Origin: Bermanella sp041589295
GTDB taxonomy: Bacteria > Pseudomonadota > Gammaproteobacteria > Pseudomonadales > Oceanobacteraceae
DNA: 8,500 bases
Assembly (NCBI GenBank): GCA_041589295.1
Contig: JBFHVZ010000182.1
Coordinates: 1-8,500 of the forward strand
Direction: 5' to 3'
Below the pieces are notes generated by a model. The model had not been told where the DNA came from, made no database searches, and saw nothing but the letters and a program-made list of their open reading frames with translations. The translations under genes and the position numbers were made by a program. Positions 1 through 6,063 of the stretch are shown here, piece after piece. Each line of letters begins with the position of its first letter. The stretch's first letter is position 1.

Positions 1-330
1 AAATCCATGCTCCCCATGCAAGAGACTGTTATAAGCTTTCTAGAACGGGACGACATAGATTGGAATCAAGAAGAGCTACCGTACCCCTATGTAGAGGGGG
101 TATATGCGTCACCTTTAATAGCCGCTAGCTTGGAAGATCGTGATGATTTAAGTATTTATGACCAAGCGCTTAAATGCTTCTTAAGTCGAGACCTACGGGG
201 TGCTGTTGATCTAATAGCTGAAAACCCAACCCAATTTGAGAGCGCCGATGCTGCCCATCTTAAGCTACTGGTGAATCGAGAGTATCAGCAATACCAAGAA
301 TACGCCGATTATCTCGCCAGCTTCGAATAA
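1..330 (+). CDS. Small hypothetical protein, possibly 5'-truncated by the window edge
   Basis: I do not recognise this protein. The first ATG in the window is at 7, which gives 107 residues, but the frame is open to base 1 (codons AAA and TCC precede it), so the gene may begin outside the window. A second ATG lies at 16. The product is acidic and rich in Asp, Glu and Tyr, with no signal peptide, membrane segment or metal-binding motif. The C-terminal half (LKLLVNREYQQYQEYADYLA) looks helical. It stops at 328-330, 83 bases before the likely start of the next gene, and the leader elements in that gap suggest it belongs to a different transcription unit from the cassette that follows. That it is coding rests on its length, sensible composition and intact frame only. 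Confidence 0.55.
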   Translation, partial: KSMLPMQETVISFLERDDIDWNQEELPYPYVEGVYASPLIAASLEDRDDLSIYDQALKCFLSRDLRGAVDLIAENPTQFESADAAHLKLLVNREYQQYQEYADYLASFE

Positions 331-349
331 TCTGAAAATTCCCTTTTTT

Positions 350-370
350 GTGTAAAACACAGTTTCACAC
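350..370. promoter_or_regulatory. 21-bp imperfect palindrome, operator-like
   Basis: GTGTAAAAC (350-358) and GTTTCACAC (362-370) are inverted copies matching at 8 of 9 positions around a 3-base centre (ACA). A nested perfect dyad TGTGT-AAA-ACACA lies at 349-361. The element sits 44 bases upstream of the GTG start at 414, where an operator for the cassette would be expected. The spacing does not fit a CRP or FNR site. I found no convincing -35/-10 pair, so the promoter itself is not called. Confidence 0.4.
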
Positions 371-373
371 TGA

Positions 374-407
374 CTCCTGACATCGTAATCCTGCGATGAT
401 TCAGGAG
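374..407 (+). promoter_or_regulatory. Leader hairpin enclosing the ribosome binding site of the 63-aa gene
   Basis: CTCCTGA (374-380) pairs perfectly with TCAGGAG (401-407), and CATCG (381-385) pairs with CGATG (394-398). This leaves an 8-base loop and a 2-base bulge (AT, 399-400). The 3' arm contains AGGAG (403-407), the only good Shine-Dalgarno sequence for the GTG at 414, with 6 bases between them. In RNA the folded form would hide that site, so translation of the first cassette gene could be controlled here. There is no T-run after the stem, so it is not an intrinsic terminator. Confidence 0.5.
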
Positions 408-413
408 CATACA

Positions 414-605
414 GTGAACAAAAAACCAGCAAACATTCCACCCAATGTCAGCAAGCTACTACTACAACAGTACATACGTAGCAGGCAACTTACTCTTAAA
501 CAACAAGCCTATAAACAGCAGCTACTACAAGGCTGTCAAACCTCCCCCCTGTCCAACACTGCACACACCTTCGCTATATCCCCTAACAAAGGGGGGCAGG
601 AATGA
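414..605 (+). CDS. Small hypothetical protein (63 aa), first gene of the radical SAM cassette
   Basis: I do not recognise this protein. The likely start is the GTG at 414, which has AGGAG six bases upstream. An in-frame ATG at 396 has no ribosome site and lies inside the leader hairpin. The product is basic and Gln-rich, with a probable amphipathic helix (KLLLQQYIRSRQLTLKQQAY), one Cys, and a Ser/Thr/Pro-rich C-terminal tail. There is no signal peptide or membrane segment. Its stop overlaps the ATG of the next gene by 4 bases (ATGA, 602-605), which implies translational coupling and supports both genes being real. The function is unknown; possibilities include a small partner protein or, less likely, a peptide substrate of the downstream radical SAM enzyme. 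Confidence 0.55.
   Translation: MNKKPANIPPNVSKLLLQQYIRSRQLTLKQQAYKQQLLQGCQTSPLSNTAHTFAISPNKGGQE
541..600 (+). promoter_or_regulatory. Alternative RNA pairings over the ribosome site of the 99-aa gene
   Basis: The G-run 591-596, the best ribosome site for the ATG at 602, can pair in two exclusive ways. CCCCT (580-584) pairs with AGGGG (590-594) as a local 5-bp hairpin with a 5-base loop. Alternatively, CCTCCCCCC (541-549) pairs with the segment GGGGGG-c-AGG (591-600) as a 9-bp helix with one bulge. Ribosomes translating the upstream gene would open either structure, which fits coupled translation across the ATGA overlap. C and G runs can give such pairings by chance, so confidence is limited. 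Confidence 0.3.
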
Positions 606-901
606 AAAAGTTAAAGCCTATCGCACGGCTGGAAGGCTATTTGGTTAAGTCTTCTATCACCATGACAGAAGATCACCTCAATGAACTGAAGGCCCTACTG
701 CAAAATCTAAAACGCTCGGCACCAACATCAAAAGGCGTATGCAAACGCATGACTTGTGCCCCCTGCTGGTTACTACTACGCCAAAGCATATCCGTCAGAG
801 TGCTCATTCACCTTAGTAGCCACCCTCGGCAAGTTTGGGTGATTCGTCGCCAAGATTTAAACAAGGCTTGTAAAGCCATAAAGAATCGCAATTACAGCTA
901 A
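602..901 (+). CDS. Small hypothetical basic protein (99 aa) with a Cys cluster
   Basis: I do not recognise this protein. It is strongly basic (many Lys and Arg) and begins within the stop codon of the preceding gene, so the two are probably translationally coupled. Residues about 22-37 look helical. A Cys cluster C-x4-C-x2-C lies at residues 47, 52 and 55 (CKRMTCAPC), with a fourth Cys at 90; this could bind metal or form disulfides. Residues about 63-82 alternate hydrophobic and polar positions like beta strands, ending in a basic stretch (VWVIRRQDLNKACKAIKNR) that could bind nucleic acid. There is no signal peptide. The next gene starts 12 bases downstream. Conserved position in the cassette suggests a role linked to the radical SAM enzyme, but no function can be read from the sequence. 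Confidence 0.6.
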   Translation: MKKLKPIARLEGYLVKSSITMTEDHLNELKALLQNLKRSAPTSKGVCKRMTCAPCWLLLRQSISVRVLIHLSSHPRQVWVIRRQDLNKACKAIKNRNYS

Positions 902-904
902 GGA
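900..904 (+). promoter_or_regulatory. Ribosome binding site deciding the start of the radical SAM gene
   Basis: AAGGA (900-904) directly abuts an ATG at 905, which is too close for that ATG to be used, but lies 9 bases before a second in-frame ATG at 914. The start is therefore placed at 914, three codons later than the longest possible reading frame. Confidence 0.6.
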
Positions 905-913
905 ATGCGCACC

Positions 914-2203
914 ATGAATACACCTAAAAAAGCCTTATTAGTCACCTTTGATTTCAGCCAGCGGGGTAAAAGCGGAACAGGGCTCGCCGCTGCCAGTTTG
1001 CTTGCCGCATGCAAGGCCCACAAAGACTATTCAAAAGGTTTCATAATTGAACACCTTCCCATTCAAATGCCAAATGAAGGACAGCCAAAATTAACGCCGG
1101 AACAGGTAATTACTTTGATAAAGCAGGAATGCAATATTGCCAAAATAGATCGGCTAGTTCTTGCTTGCTATGTTTGGAGCACTCATCTAATTGAACCCCT
1201 TATTAAACTTTGCAAGCAAAATGGATTTAGAGGCAAAACCATACTGGGCGGCTATCAGATTGTTGATGACACCTACCAATCACTCTACCCAAGTGGCGAT
1301 TACTACATATCCAGCTACGCCGAACAGGCACTACCCGCCGCCATCTTAGATGACTCAGCTAATACACTATGCAGTACAGGAAAAGTCATGGGAAAAAGCA
1401 TGGATAAAGAAGAAGACTTTCATAAGCTACCTTCTCCCTACCTTGATGGCACCTATGCCATAGAACAAAACCAAGACATGATTCACTGGGAAACCCATCG
1501 CGGCTGTATTTTTAAATGCAACTTTTGCCTGCACCGCGATATTAAGACTAATCAGGTATTCGACCTTGATCAAAGTCGAATGATGAAAGAGCTAAGGCTT
1601 TTTAAAGATAAAAACATAAAAAAGATCAATGTACTCGACCCCGTCTTTAACCGAGGGCTGCATCACAAGGCCGTCCTCAAAGAAGCCATTCGCTTAAAGC
1701 TAAAATCCGAACTCTGTCTACAGGTCAGGTTTGAACTCATTGATGAAGACTTCCTTAAGCTATGTACACAGTTAAATGTGCATCTAGAGTTCGGCTTGCA
1801 AACAGCAGCAGAAGAGGAGTATGTAACCATTGATCGTCGTAACGACCTGAATAAAGTTGAAAAAGTGATTCAGCTACTTAATCGTTACCAGCAATCTTTT
1901 GAAGTGAGCATCATCTACGGTCTGCCTAATCAGACCGTGGCTAGCTTTCAACAAACCATTCACTTTTTAACAAAACAAGGAATCCAAAATATAAAAGCGT
2001 TCCCCTTAATGCTATTGGAGGGAACAGACTTAAAAAATCAAAAAGAGAAATTTGGTTTAGTTGAAGGTCTGATTGACGACAGCGGCATTCCCCATGTTAT
2101 TGCGAGTAACAGCTTCAGTCATGAAGACTGGAAAACCATGCACCACATGGCACAGCAACTAAACAACTCAAATAATAACAACCAGCAAGGGGAAGCCGCC
2201 TAA
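914..2203 (+). CDS. B12-binding-type radical SAM enzyme
   Basis: This 429-residue cytosolic protein is a radical SAM enzyme, expected to hold a [4Fe-4S] cluster and cleave S-adenosylmethionine. The cluster motif C-x3-C-x2-C is at residues 198-205 (CIFKCNFC, after ETHRG). Residues about 5-150 resemble the cobalamin-binding (B12) domain that precedes the core in this subfamily: a Rossmann-like run, the GG of ILGGYQIVDD, and the YAEQALPAAI segment. The linker PSPYLDGTY, then LDPVFNRG, HLEFGLQT and SIIYGLPNQT, are all landmarks of B12-type radical SAM proteins. No DxHxxG cobalamin-ligand motif is obvious, so B12 may be bound base-off/His-off or not at all. The GGE motif and other features of viperins are absent. 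The last ten or so residues are an Asn/Gln-rich tail. The stop TAA (2201-2203) overlaps the next ATG by one base, so the kinase is almost certainly co-expressed. Substrate unknown. Confidence 0.88.
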   Translation: MNTPKKALLVTFDFSQRGKSGTGLAAASLLAACKAHKDYSKGFIIEHLPIQMPNEGQPKLTPEQVITLIKQECNIAKIDRLVLACYVWSTHLIEPLIKLCKQNGFRGKTILGGYQIVDDTYQSLYPSGDYYISSYAEQALPAAILDDSANTLCSTGKVMGKSMDKEEDFHKLPSPYLDGTYAIEQNQDMIHWETHRGCIFKCNFCLHRDIKTNQVFDLDQSRMMKELRLFKDKNIKKINVLDPVFNRGLHHKAVLKEAIRLKLKSELCLQVRFELIDEDFLKLCTQLNVHLEFGLQTAAEEEYVTIDRRNDLNKVEKVIQLLNRYQQSFEVSIIYGLPNQTVASFQQTIHFLTKQGIQNIKAFPLMLLEGTDLKNQKEKFGLVEGLIDDSGIPHVIASNSFSHEDWKTMHHMAQQLNNSNNNNQQGEAA

Positions 2204-2778
2204 TGTTTATAGTAATCGAAGGCCTTGATGGCACAGGTAAATCCACTCTTGCAAAAGCTTTGGCAAAAAAACTGGACGCAGAGCTACTGAGTACACCTGA
2301 CATAGCCCTCAAGGATGCACGCTCAACAATTGATGATGCCTATCAAGACTCACCATTGGCAAGACAGCTCTTCTATGCATCGACAGTTGTAGACGTATCC
2401 GAAAAGATAAAGCGCTTGTTAAGCGAAGGAAAAAATATCGTGGTGGATCGCTACTGGCTATCAACACAGGTTTATCATAACTGGAAAAGCAACGGACGGC
2501 ATTTTGATCTGGACGAGGTCGAGCAATACTTAGCCAAGCCAGACTTTACTATTTACCTAAACCTACCTTTAGCTGAACGGAAGGCGCGTTTACGCAATAG
2601 AGCCGGTAATACCATGGAAGATAACCTAACTTTGCTAGCTAAAAACGACGAGAGGTTAAAAGAAATTTACCTGGTCTATAAGAATCTTGATGCTGTAGGT
2701 AGGTGGATAAACGTAAACGCGACTATCAATTTAGATGGTATTTTGGATCGTATCATTAGTGAATTAGCGCCCAATTAA
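2203..2778 (+). CDS. Nucleotide kinase of the thymidylate kinase superfamily, CMPK2-like
   Basis: This 191-residue protein is a P-loop nucleoside-monophosphate kinase. The P-loop is GLDGTGKST (residues 7-15), the DRYWLSTQVYH segment (82-92) matches the DRY/H-x2-S motif of Tmk-type enzymes, and a Lys/Arg-rich LID-like stretch follows at about 125-135 (ERKARLRNRAG). In place of the T-R-E-P-G-G motif that binds dTMP in bacterial Tmk there is LLSTPDIALKDAR (28-40). From memory, the LL-x-(S/T)-P pattern, the FYAS-type helix and DRYW-x-ST resemble vertebrate CMPK2 (UMP/CMP kinase 2) more than housekeeping Tmk. It is not in the usual gammaproteobacterial tmk setting (beside mltG and holB), so it is an accessory copy. 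Translation is coupled to the radical SAM gene (1-base overlap; AAGGGGA at 2187-2193). The nucleotide it phosphorylates cannot be decided; dTMP, dUMP, UMP or CMP are all possible. Confidence 0.85.
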   Translation: MFIVIEGLDGTGKSTLAKALAKKLDAELLSTPDIALKDARSTIDDAYQDSPLARQLFYASTVVDVSEKIKRLLSEGKNIVVDRYWLSTQVYHNWKSNGRHFDLDEVEQYLAKPDFTIYLNLPLAERKARLRNRAGNTMEDNLTLLAKNDERLKEIYLVYKNLDAVGRWINVNATINLDGILDRIISELAPN

Positions 2779-2842
2779 CGATTGCATCTGGCAGCATGAA
2801 GTCTACAACGCTGTCAGGTGTTTATTGTATATGGGATCTTGA

Positions 2843-3190
2843 GTGATAGAATCTTTTAAAAGAAAGCCCAATATCCACACCAGAACCATGAAATTACTCA
2901 ATACCTACGAAACAGAAGTCGAAGGCGAATCAGCCTTAGCAAAAGTTCAAGGCCAGAAGCGTTTAGCCAGCGAGCGAGACGGTACAGAGGTTATCTACAA
3001 CCTGTTTGGTGAAGCTACCTGGGGCAACTTCTATCGCTTAGGTATGTTTAACCTGCCGTTACTTCAACAATTGCTTGACCAGCGCAAAGCAGGTCAAGCA
3101 TTTGATCAAGCTAAGCATCAAGAGATCATCTCAATGCTCAATTATGTTGCCAGGCAGTTTGAAATAGAAATTCCTAAGCACTGGCTATGA
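2843..3190 (+). CDS. Hypothetical protein (up to 115 aa)
   Basis: I do not recognise this protein. The longest version starts at GTG 2843, just after an in-frame stop (2840-2842), with only a weak GGGA ribosome site at 2833-2836. An ATG at 2888 would give 100 residues but has no visible site either, so the start is uncertain. The product is soluble, with mixed charge. A segment around residues 50-70 is rich in aromatic residues and Gly (IYNLFGEATWGNFYRLGMFN), and the rest is mostly helix-forming. It lies 64 bases after the kinase gene with no terminator between, so it could be read through from the cassette. Its stop is 5 bases from the stop of the convergent ATPase gene. A role in the cassette or in the neighbouring anti-phage module is possible but unsupported. 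Confidence 0.6.
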   Translation: MIESFKRKPNIHTRTMKLLNTYETEVEGESALAKVQGQKRLASERDGTEVIYNLFGEATWGNFYRLGMFNLPLLQQLLDQRKAGQAFDQAKHQEIISMLNYVARQFEIEIPKHWL

Positions 3191-3195
3191 TGTAG

Positions 3196-6051
3196 TTATT
3201 CCTCTTCAAACTCCGAGCTGCTGAACCGCAGCACATTACAGTTCTCTTTGATGGTGCGTTGAAGCGCTTCATCAAACCCATCCTTTGAGCGAGCTTGAAT
3301 CTCGACAGATATCGAAACTTCCACGCCTAACTTCGCGGTGAATTGCTGCACTACCTCATCAACAATGGTGGCGAAGTCCATTTTTGCTTTCACAGGGTCG
3401 AGTTCAATATTTCCGTAAAACTGCCTCTTAGCTGCCGTTTGAACCGGTGGAGGTGTAGGTGCCGCGCCGCCAGGTGTTGGTTGAGGTTGCGCACCGCCAG
3501 TCGGGCCTGTTCCACCAGTCGGAGTAGGTGTTGGTTGCCCCCCAGCAGGTGGTGTGGGTTCAGGTTGTGGTGCTGGTTTTGTTCGCTCACGATAATCAGC
3601 CGCTGCTTCACGCTCGATTAACAGTGAAGAGTCATCCAATATGGACATGGAGCCACGGCCAAATACGAAACCTAAATAGCGGTCACCATCTTTACCCGAA
3701 GCAAATCCAAAATAATCTTCACTGTCCAAACCCGAAGTAATCGCATTTTTGAAAACGTGGTCATTCACAAGGCGAGGCAGGTATAGGTAATGGCAGCTGT
3801 CTTGCCAAACCTTTAACGCGCCTACCTCGGTTACGCCATCTTTCAGATACCACTGCTGAAGTGTGTTACGCAGATGAATAGGGCTCCATTCAGAGATCAA
3901 CCATTCTTCTTCACGCAGTGTGTTTTCAATTTCGGAAACAAGGTTTTGAGCCGCTGGCGAAACTGATACGGCTTCCCAAGTCAGCTCAGGCTTGCCGCGC
4001 ACGAAATCTTCAACCGGGCAGATAATCCACTTATAGGTTTCACGCACTATTTGATGCAAGCTTTGTTCGGCAGTGTCCGCATTACGCTTGGCTTGCTTAG
4101 ACAGGGATACCGTTAGGTCCAATTTCCCATCAGCCACATCAGACACGATGCTCTTCCAAGCAAGGTAAGTTCTACCCGCATCTTTTAAACGGCTCACCAC
4201 ATCATAATCAGCAGCAAAGAAAATCAGTCGGTTTTGCTTTTGCCTTGGTTGGTCGCCGCGATTGCGCAGTATCTCTTCAGCGGCTTCATAGGCTTGTCTT
4301 GCATCTCCACGGCTGTAGGCAGCATTTGGTGGTAGCACTACTAAACGGGGGCCTGGTGCATAGTCATCAGGTACGTCTACTGACGGGGTAAAAACATGAA
4401 TCCCACCAAAGCAATGATTGCGCCCAAATACCCTTCCTACACGCTCTTTCAATAACGGGTGAAGGTCTTCAAGCTCATTAATATTTTGCTTTCGGCTTTC
4501 CATTTCACGGCGGAGGTTTGGCCGTGTATCGAGGTAGTAGCGATCTTGCTCCGAGTACAAATAGTGCAGCCGATCTCGTAAGCGCTTAAGCACATCTTCG
4601 AACACTCCGATCGTTTGCCCAGGCTGTGCACAGCCCAACAAAATACCTTCTTGGTTTATGCCTTTAACACCTTGTTCAGCATTCGAGGGGGCACTGCCTA
4701 AAAAGATGGTGCGCATTGCGCGGCGGGCAGCCTGTACGCTACCAAAACGGGTATCGTGGCCATCAATATTAGCGGGCTCTGAACGTGGGCCATCCACTTC
4801 TTTTTCCAGCACCGGCTCCCAGCCTTGAGGTAAGTAGTGAATGCTCTTGTTGCGAACGTTACTGTCATCCAAGGCAATAGAGCCCGGCATAATCAACGCA
4901 TCTTTGTTGTCAGAATTCCAAAGGCGGTGAATCACAATTGCCATGTACTGCAACACGCCACGTGTGCGCTGGAATTTATCCAAGGTCGACCAGTCTTCAT
5001 ATAAACGGTCGAATACTTCTGGGTGAATGGGGTAAGACTGGCAAAGGCGCTCAAAATACACATTCGACTGTGTTTCCAGCGGAAACTTGTCGCTATTGGT
5101 GCGATAAAAATCAGAGAACTGTCGGCTAATGCCTTCCACTTCGGCACGTTCACCAGCCGATTCAAACAAACGCCGACGTACAATTTCAAAGGCTTCAGTA
5201 CTGGCGACAGGCTTCCAAACCGATTCAACACGAGCAAAGTACTTTTCCAGCGATTCCAGAGCACGTTGGCCCATGGTGCCGCCCACTTCTAATTCAGACT
5301 CTGGTAACGAGGCCAATAGAATCGCGTTGGGGACCGCTTTCATGGCTTCGGTGAGCGCTTGAATAAACGAAATGTTGCTATCGAAAGTACCGGCTTTAAA
5401 TTGCTTGCCGACTTCTAACTGACGAATAAAGGCCACAAGCTCGTCAATGAGAATGACACAAGGCGCGGCTTTCTCAACCAGCTGACGTACCACCTCTTTA
5501 CCCGGCGATGTACCATCGGCATCACTCTGAGCAACCATGGCATAACCTTCATCACCAAGTAGCTGCCAAGCTAATTCACCCCACAGCGTGTTCGCTGCAA
5601 CCTTTTCCTTACCTGAGCCGTGTTGCTGTGGCTGGCTTGGCGAAAGCTTAATACCATCTATGACCGCCACTTTTGCACTGGGCAAATCATGAATGCCTGC
5701 TTCATCCAGTAGGGGTGGAATGCCTTCAAGCTTATCGGTACTACCTTGGCGAGAGGCCAAATGCAAAACCGCTAACATGGTATGGGTTTTACCACCACCA
5801 AAAGCGGTTTGCAGTTGGATAACTGGGTCACCGCCTTGGCCTGCCAAGCGCTGTGCAACTGACATCAACAATAAACGCATGCCTTCCGTAATAAAGGTAC
5901 GGGAGAAGAACTTTTCGGCATCTTGATATTCTGCGGTTGCAGTCCCTGAAGCGACTTGCGAAATATCAGCCGCAAACTCAGATTGCTTAAACGTGCCTTC
6001 TAAAACATCCTTATGAGGGCGGGCAATTTCACGCCATGGTTTTAAACTCAT
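3196..6051 (-). CDS. DUF499-type P-loop ATPase of an anti-phage-associated module
   Basis: This 951-residue protein matches the DUF499 ATPase family, which is found with DUF1156 methylases in anti-phage-associated operons and is, as I recall, related to the BrxC/PglY ATPases of BREX. The Walker A segment is TAFGGGKT (residues 82-89, bases 5785-5808); the family's GGGKTHT core is intact although the first Gly of the classical motif is Thr. Walker B is VILIDE (199-204, D203 and E204). A sensor-like strand NAILLASLPESE follows at about 242. Residues about 825-869 form a Pro/Gly/Thr-rich linker, followed by a small C-terminal domain (870-951). The start ATG has GAAGGA six bases upstream (6058-6063) and lies 12 bases after the methylase stop, so the two are co-transcribed. 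ATP hydrolysis is expected to drive DNA or protein remodelling by the complex, but the exact role is not established. No membrane segment is present. Confidence 0.87.
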   Translation of the reverse strand: MSLKPWREIARPHKDVLEGTFKQSEFAADISQVASGTATAEYQDAEKFFSRTFITEGMRLLLMSVAQRLAGQGGDPVIQLQTAFGGGKTHTMLAVLHLASRQGSTDKLEGIPPLLDEAGIHDLPSAKVAVIDGIKLSPSQPQQHGSGKEKVAANTLWGELAWQLLGDEGYAMVAQSDADGTSPGKEVVRQLVEKAAPCVILIDELVAFIRQLEVGKQFKAGTFDSNISFIQALTEAMKAVPNAILLASLPESELEVGGTMGQRALESLEKYFARVESVWKPVASTEAFEIVRRRLFESAGERAEVEGISRQFSDFYRTNSDKFPLETQSNVYFERLCQSYPIHPEVFDRLYEDWSTLDKFQRTRGVLQYMAIVIHRLWNSDNKDALIMPGSIALDDSNVRNKSIHYLPQGWEPVLEKEVDGPRSEPANIDGHDTRFGSVQAARRAMRTIFLGSAPSNAEQGVKGINQEGILLGCAQPGQTIGVFEDVLKRLRDRLHYLYSEQDRYYLDTRPNLRREMESRKQNINELEDLHPLLKERVGRVFGRNHCFGGIHVFTPSVDVPDDYAPGPRLVVLPPNAAYSRGDARQAYEAAEEILRNRGDQPRQKQNRLIFFAADYDVVSRLKDAGRTYLAWKSIVSDVADGKLDLTVSLSKQAKRNADTAEQSLHQIVRETYKWIICPVEDFVRGKPELTWEAVSVSPAAQNLVSEIENTLREEEWLISEWSPIHLRNTLQQWYLKDGVTEVGALKVWQDSCHYLYLPRLVNDHVFKNAITSGLDSEDYFGFASGKDGDRYLGFVFGRGSMSILDDSSLLIEREAAADYRERTKPAPQPEPTPPAGGQPTPTPTGGTGPTGGAQPQPTPGGAAPTPPPVQTAAKRQFYGNIELDPVKAKMDFATIVDEVVQQFTAKLGVEVSISVEIQARSKDGFDEALQRTIKENCNVLRFSSSEFEEE
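3445..3579 (-). repeat. Low-complexity Pro/Gly/Thr linker coding region in the DUF499 gene
   Basis: These bases encode residues about 825-869 of the ATPase, composed almost only of Pro, Gly, Thr, Ala and Gln. At DNA level a perfect 12-base direct repeat, AGGTGTTGGTTG, occurs at 3472-3483 and 3526-3537 on the plus strand. The tract probably serves as a flexible tether and is prone to length change by slippage. Confidence 0.7.
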
Positions 6052-6057
6052 TCTTTT

Positions 6058-6063
6058 TCCTTC
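6058..6063 (-). promoter_or_regulatory. Ribosome binding site of the DUF499 gene
   Basis: GAAGGA on the minus strand lies in the 12-base gap between the methylase stop (6066-6064) and the ATPase ATG (6051-6049), with six bases to the start. It confirms the chosen start and the operon arrangement. Confidence 0.7.

Noticed and set aside
331..349. Terminator before the T-run at 344-349
   Set aside because: Only a weak 4-bp AT-rich pairing precedes the run; there is no GC-rich stem.
350..370. CRP or TyrR binding site
   Set aside because: The half-sites resemble these boxes, but the spacing and second half-site do not match either consensus.
396..413. ATG at 396 as the start of the first cassette gene
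   Set aside because: There is no ribosome site upstream, whereas GTG 414 has AGGAG at ideal spacing.
914..2203. Radical SAM protein as a viperin
   Set aside because: It has a roughly 190-residue N-terminal B12-type domain and B12-family landmarks (PSPYLDG, DPVFN, YGLPNQT) and lacks the viperin GGE and C-terminal motifs.
2203..2778. Kinase as the housekeeping thymidylate kinase tmk
   Set aside because: Genome context is wrong for gammaproteobacterial tmk, the protein is shorter than usual, and the REPG motif is missing.
3217..3232. Hairpin GCTGC/GCAGC as a terminator at the convergent junction
   Set aside because: The stem is 5 bp, lies inside the ATPase coding sequence, and has no T-run on either strand.
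3343..5926. Several open frames of 60-110 codons inside the ATPase gene on both strands
   Set aside because: They lie wholly within a clearly coding gene, have implausible compositions (for example Arg/Cys/Trp-rich or His/Leu/Arg-rich), and have no supporting ribosome sites.
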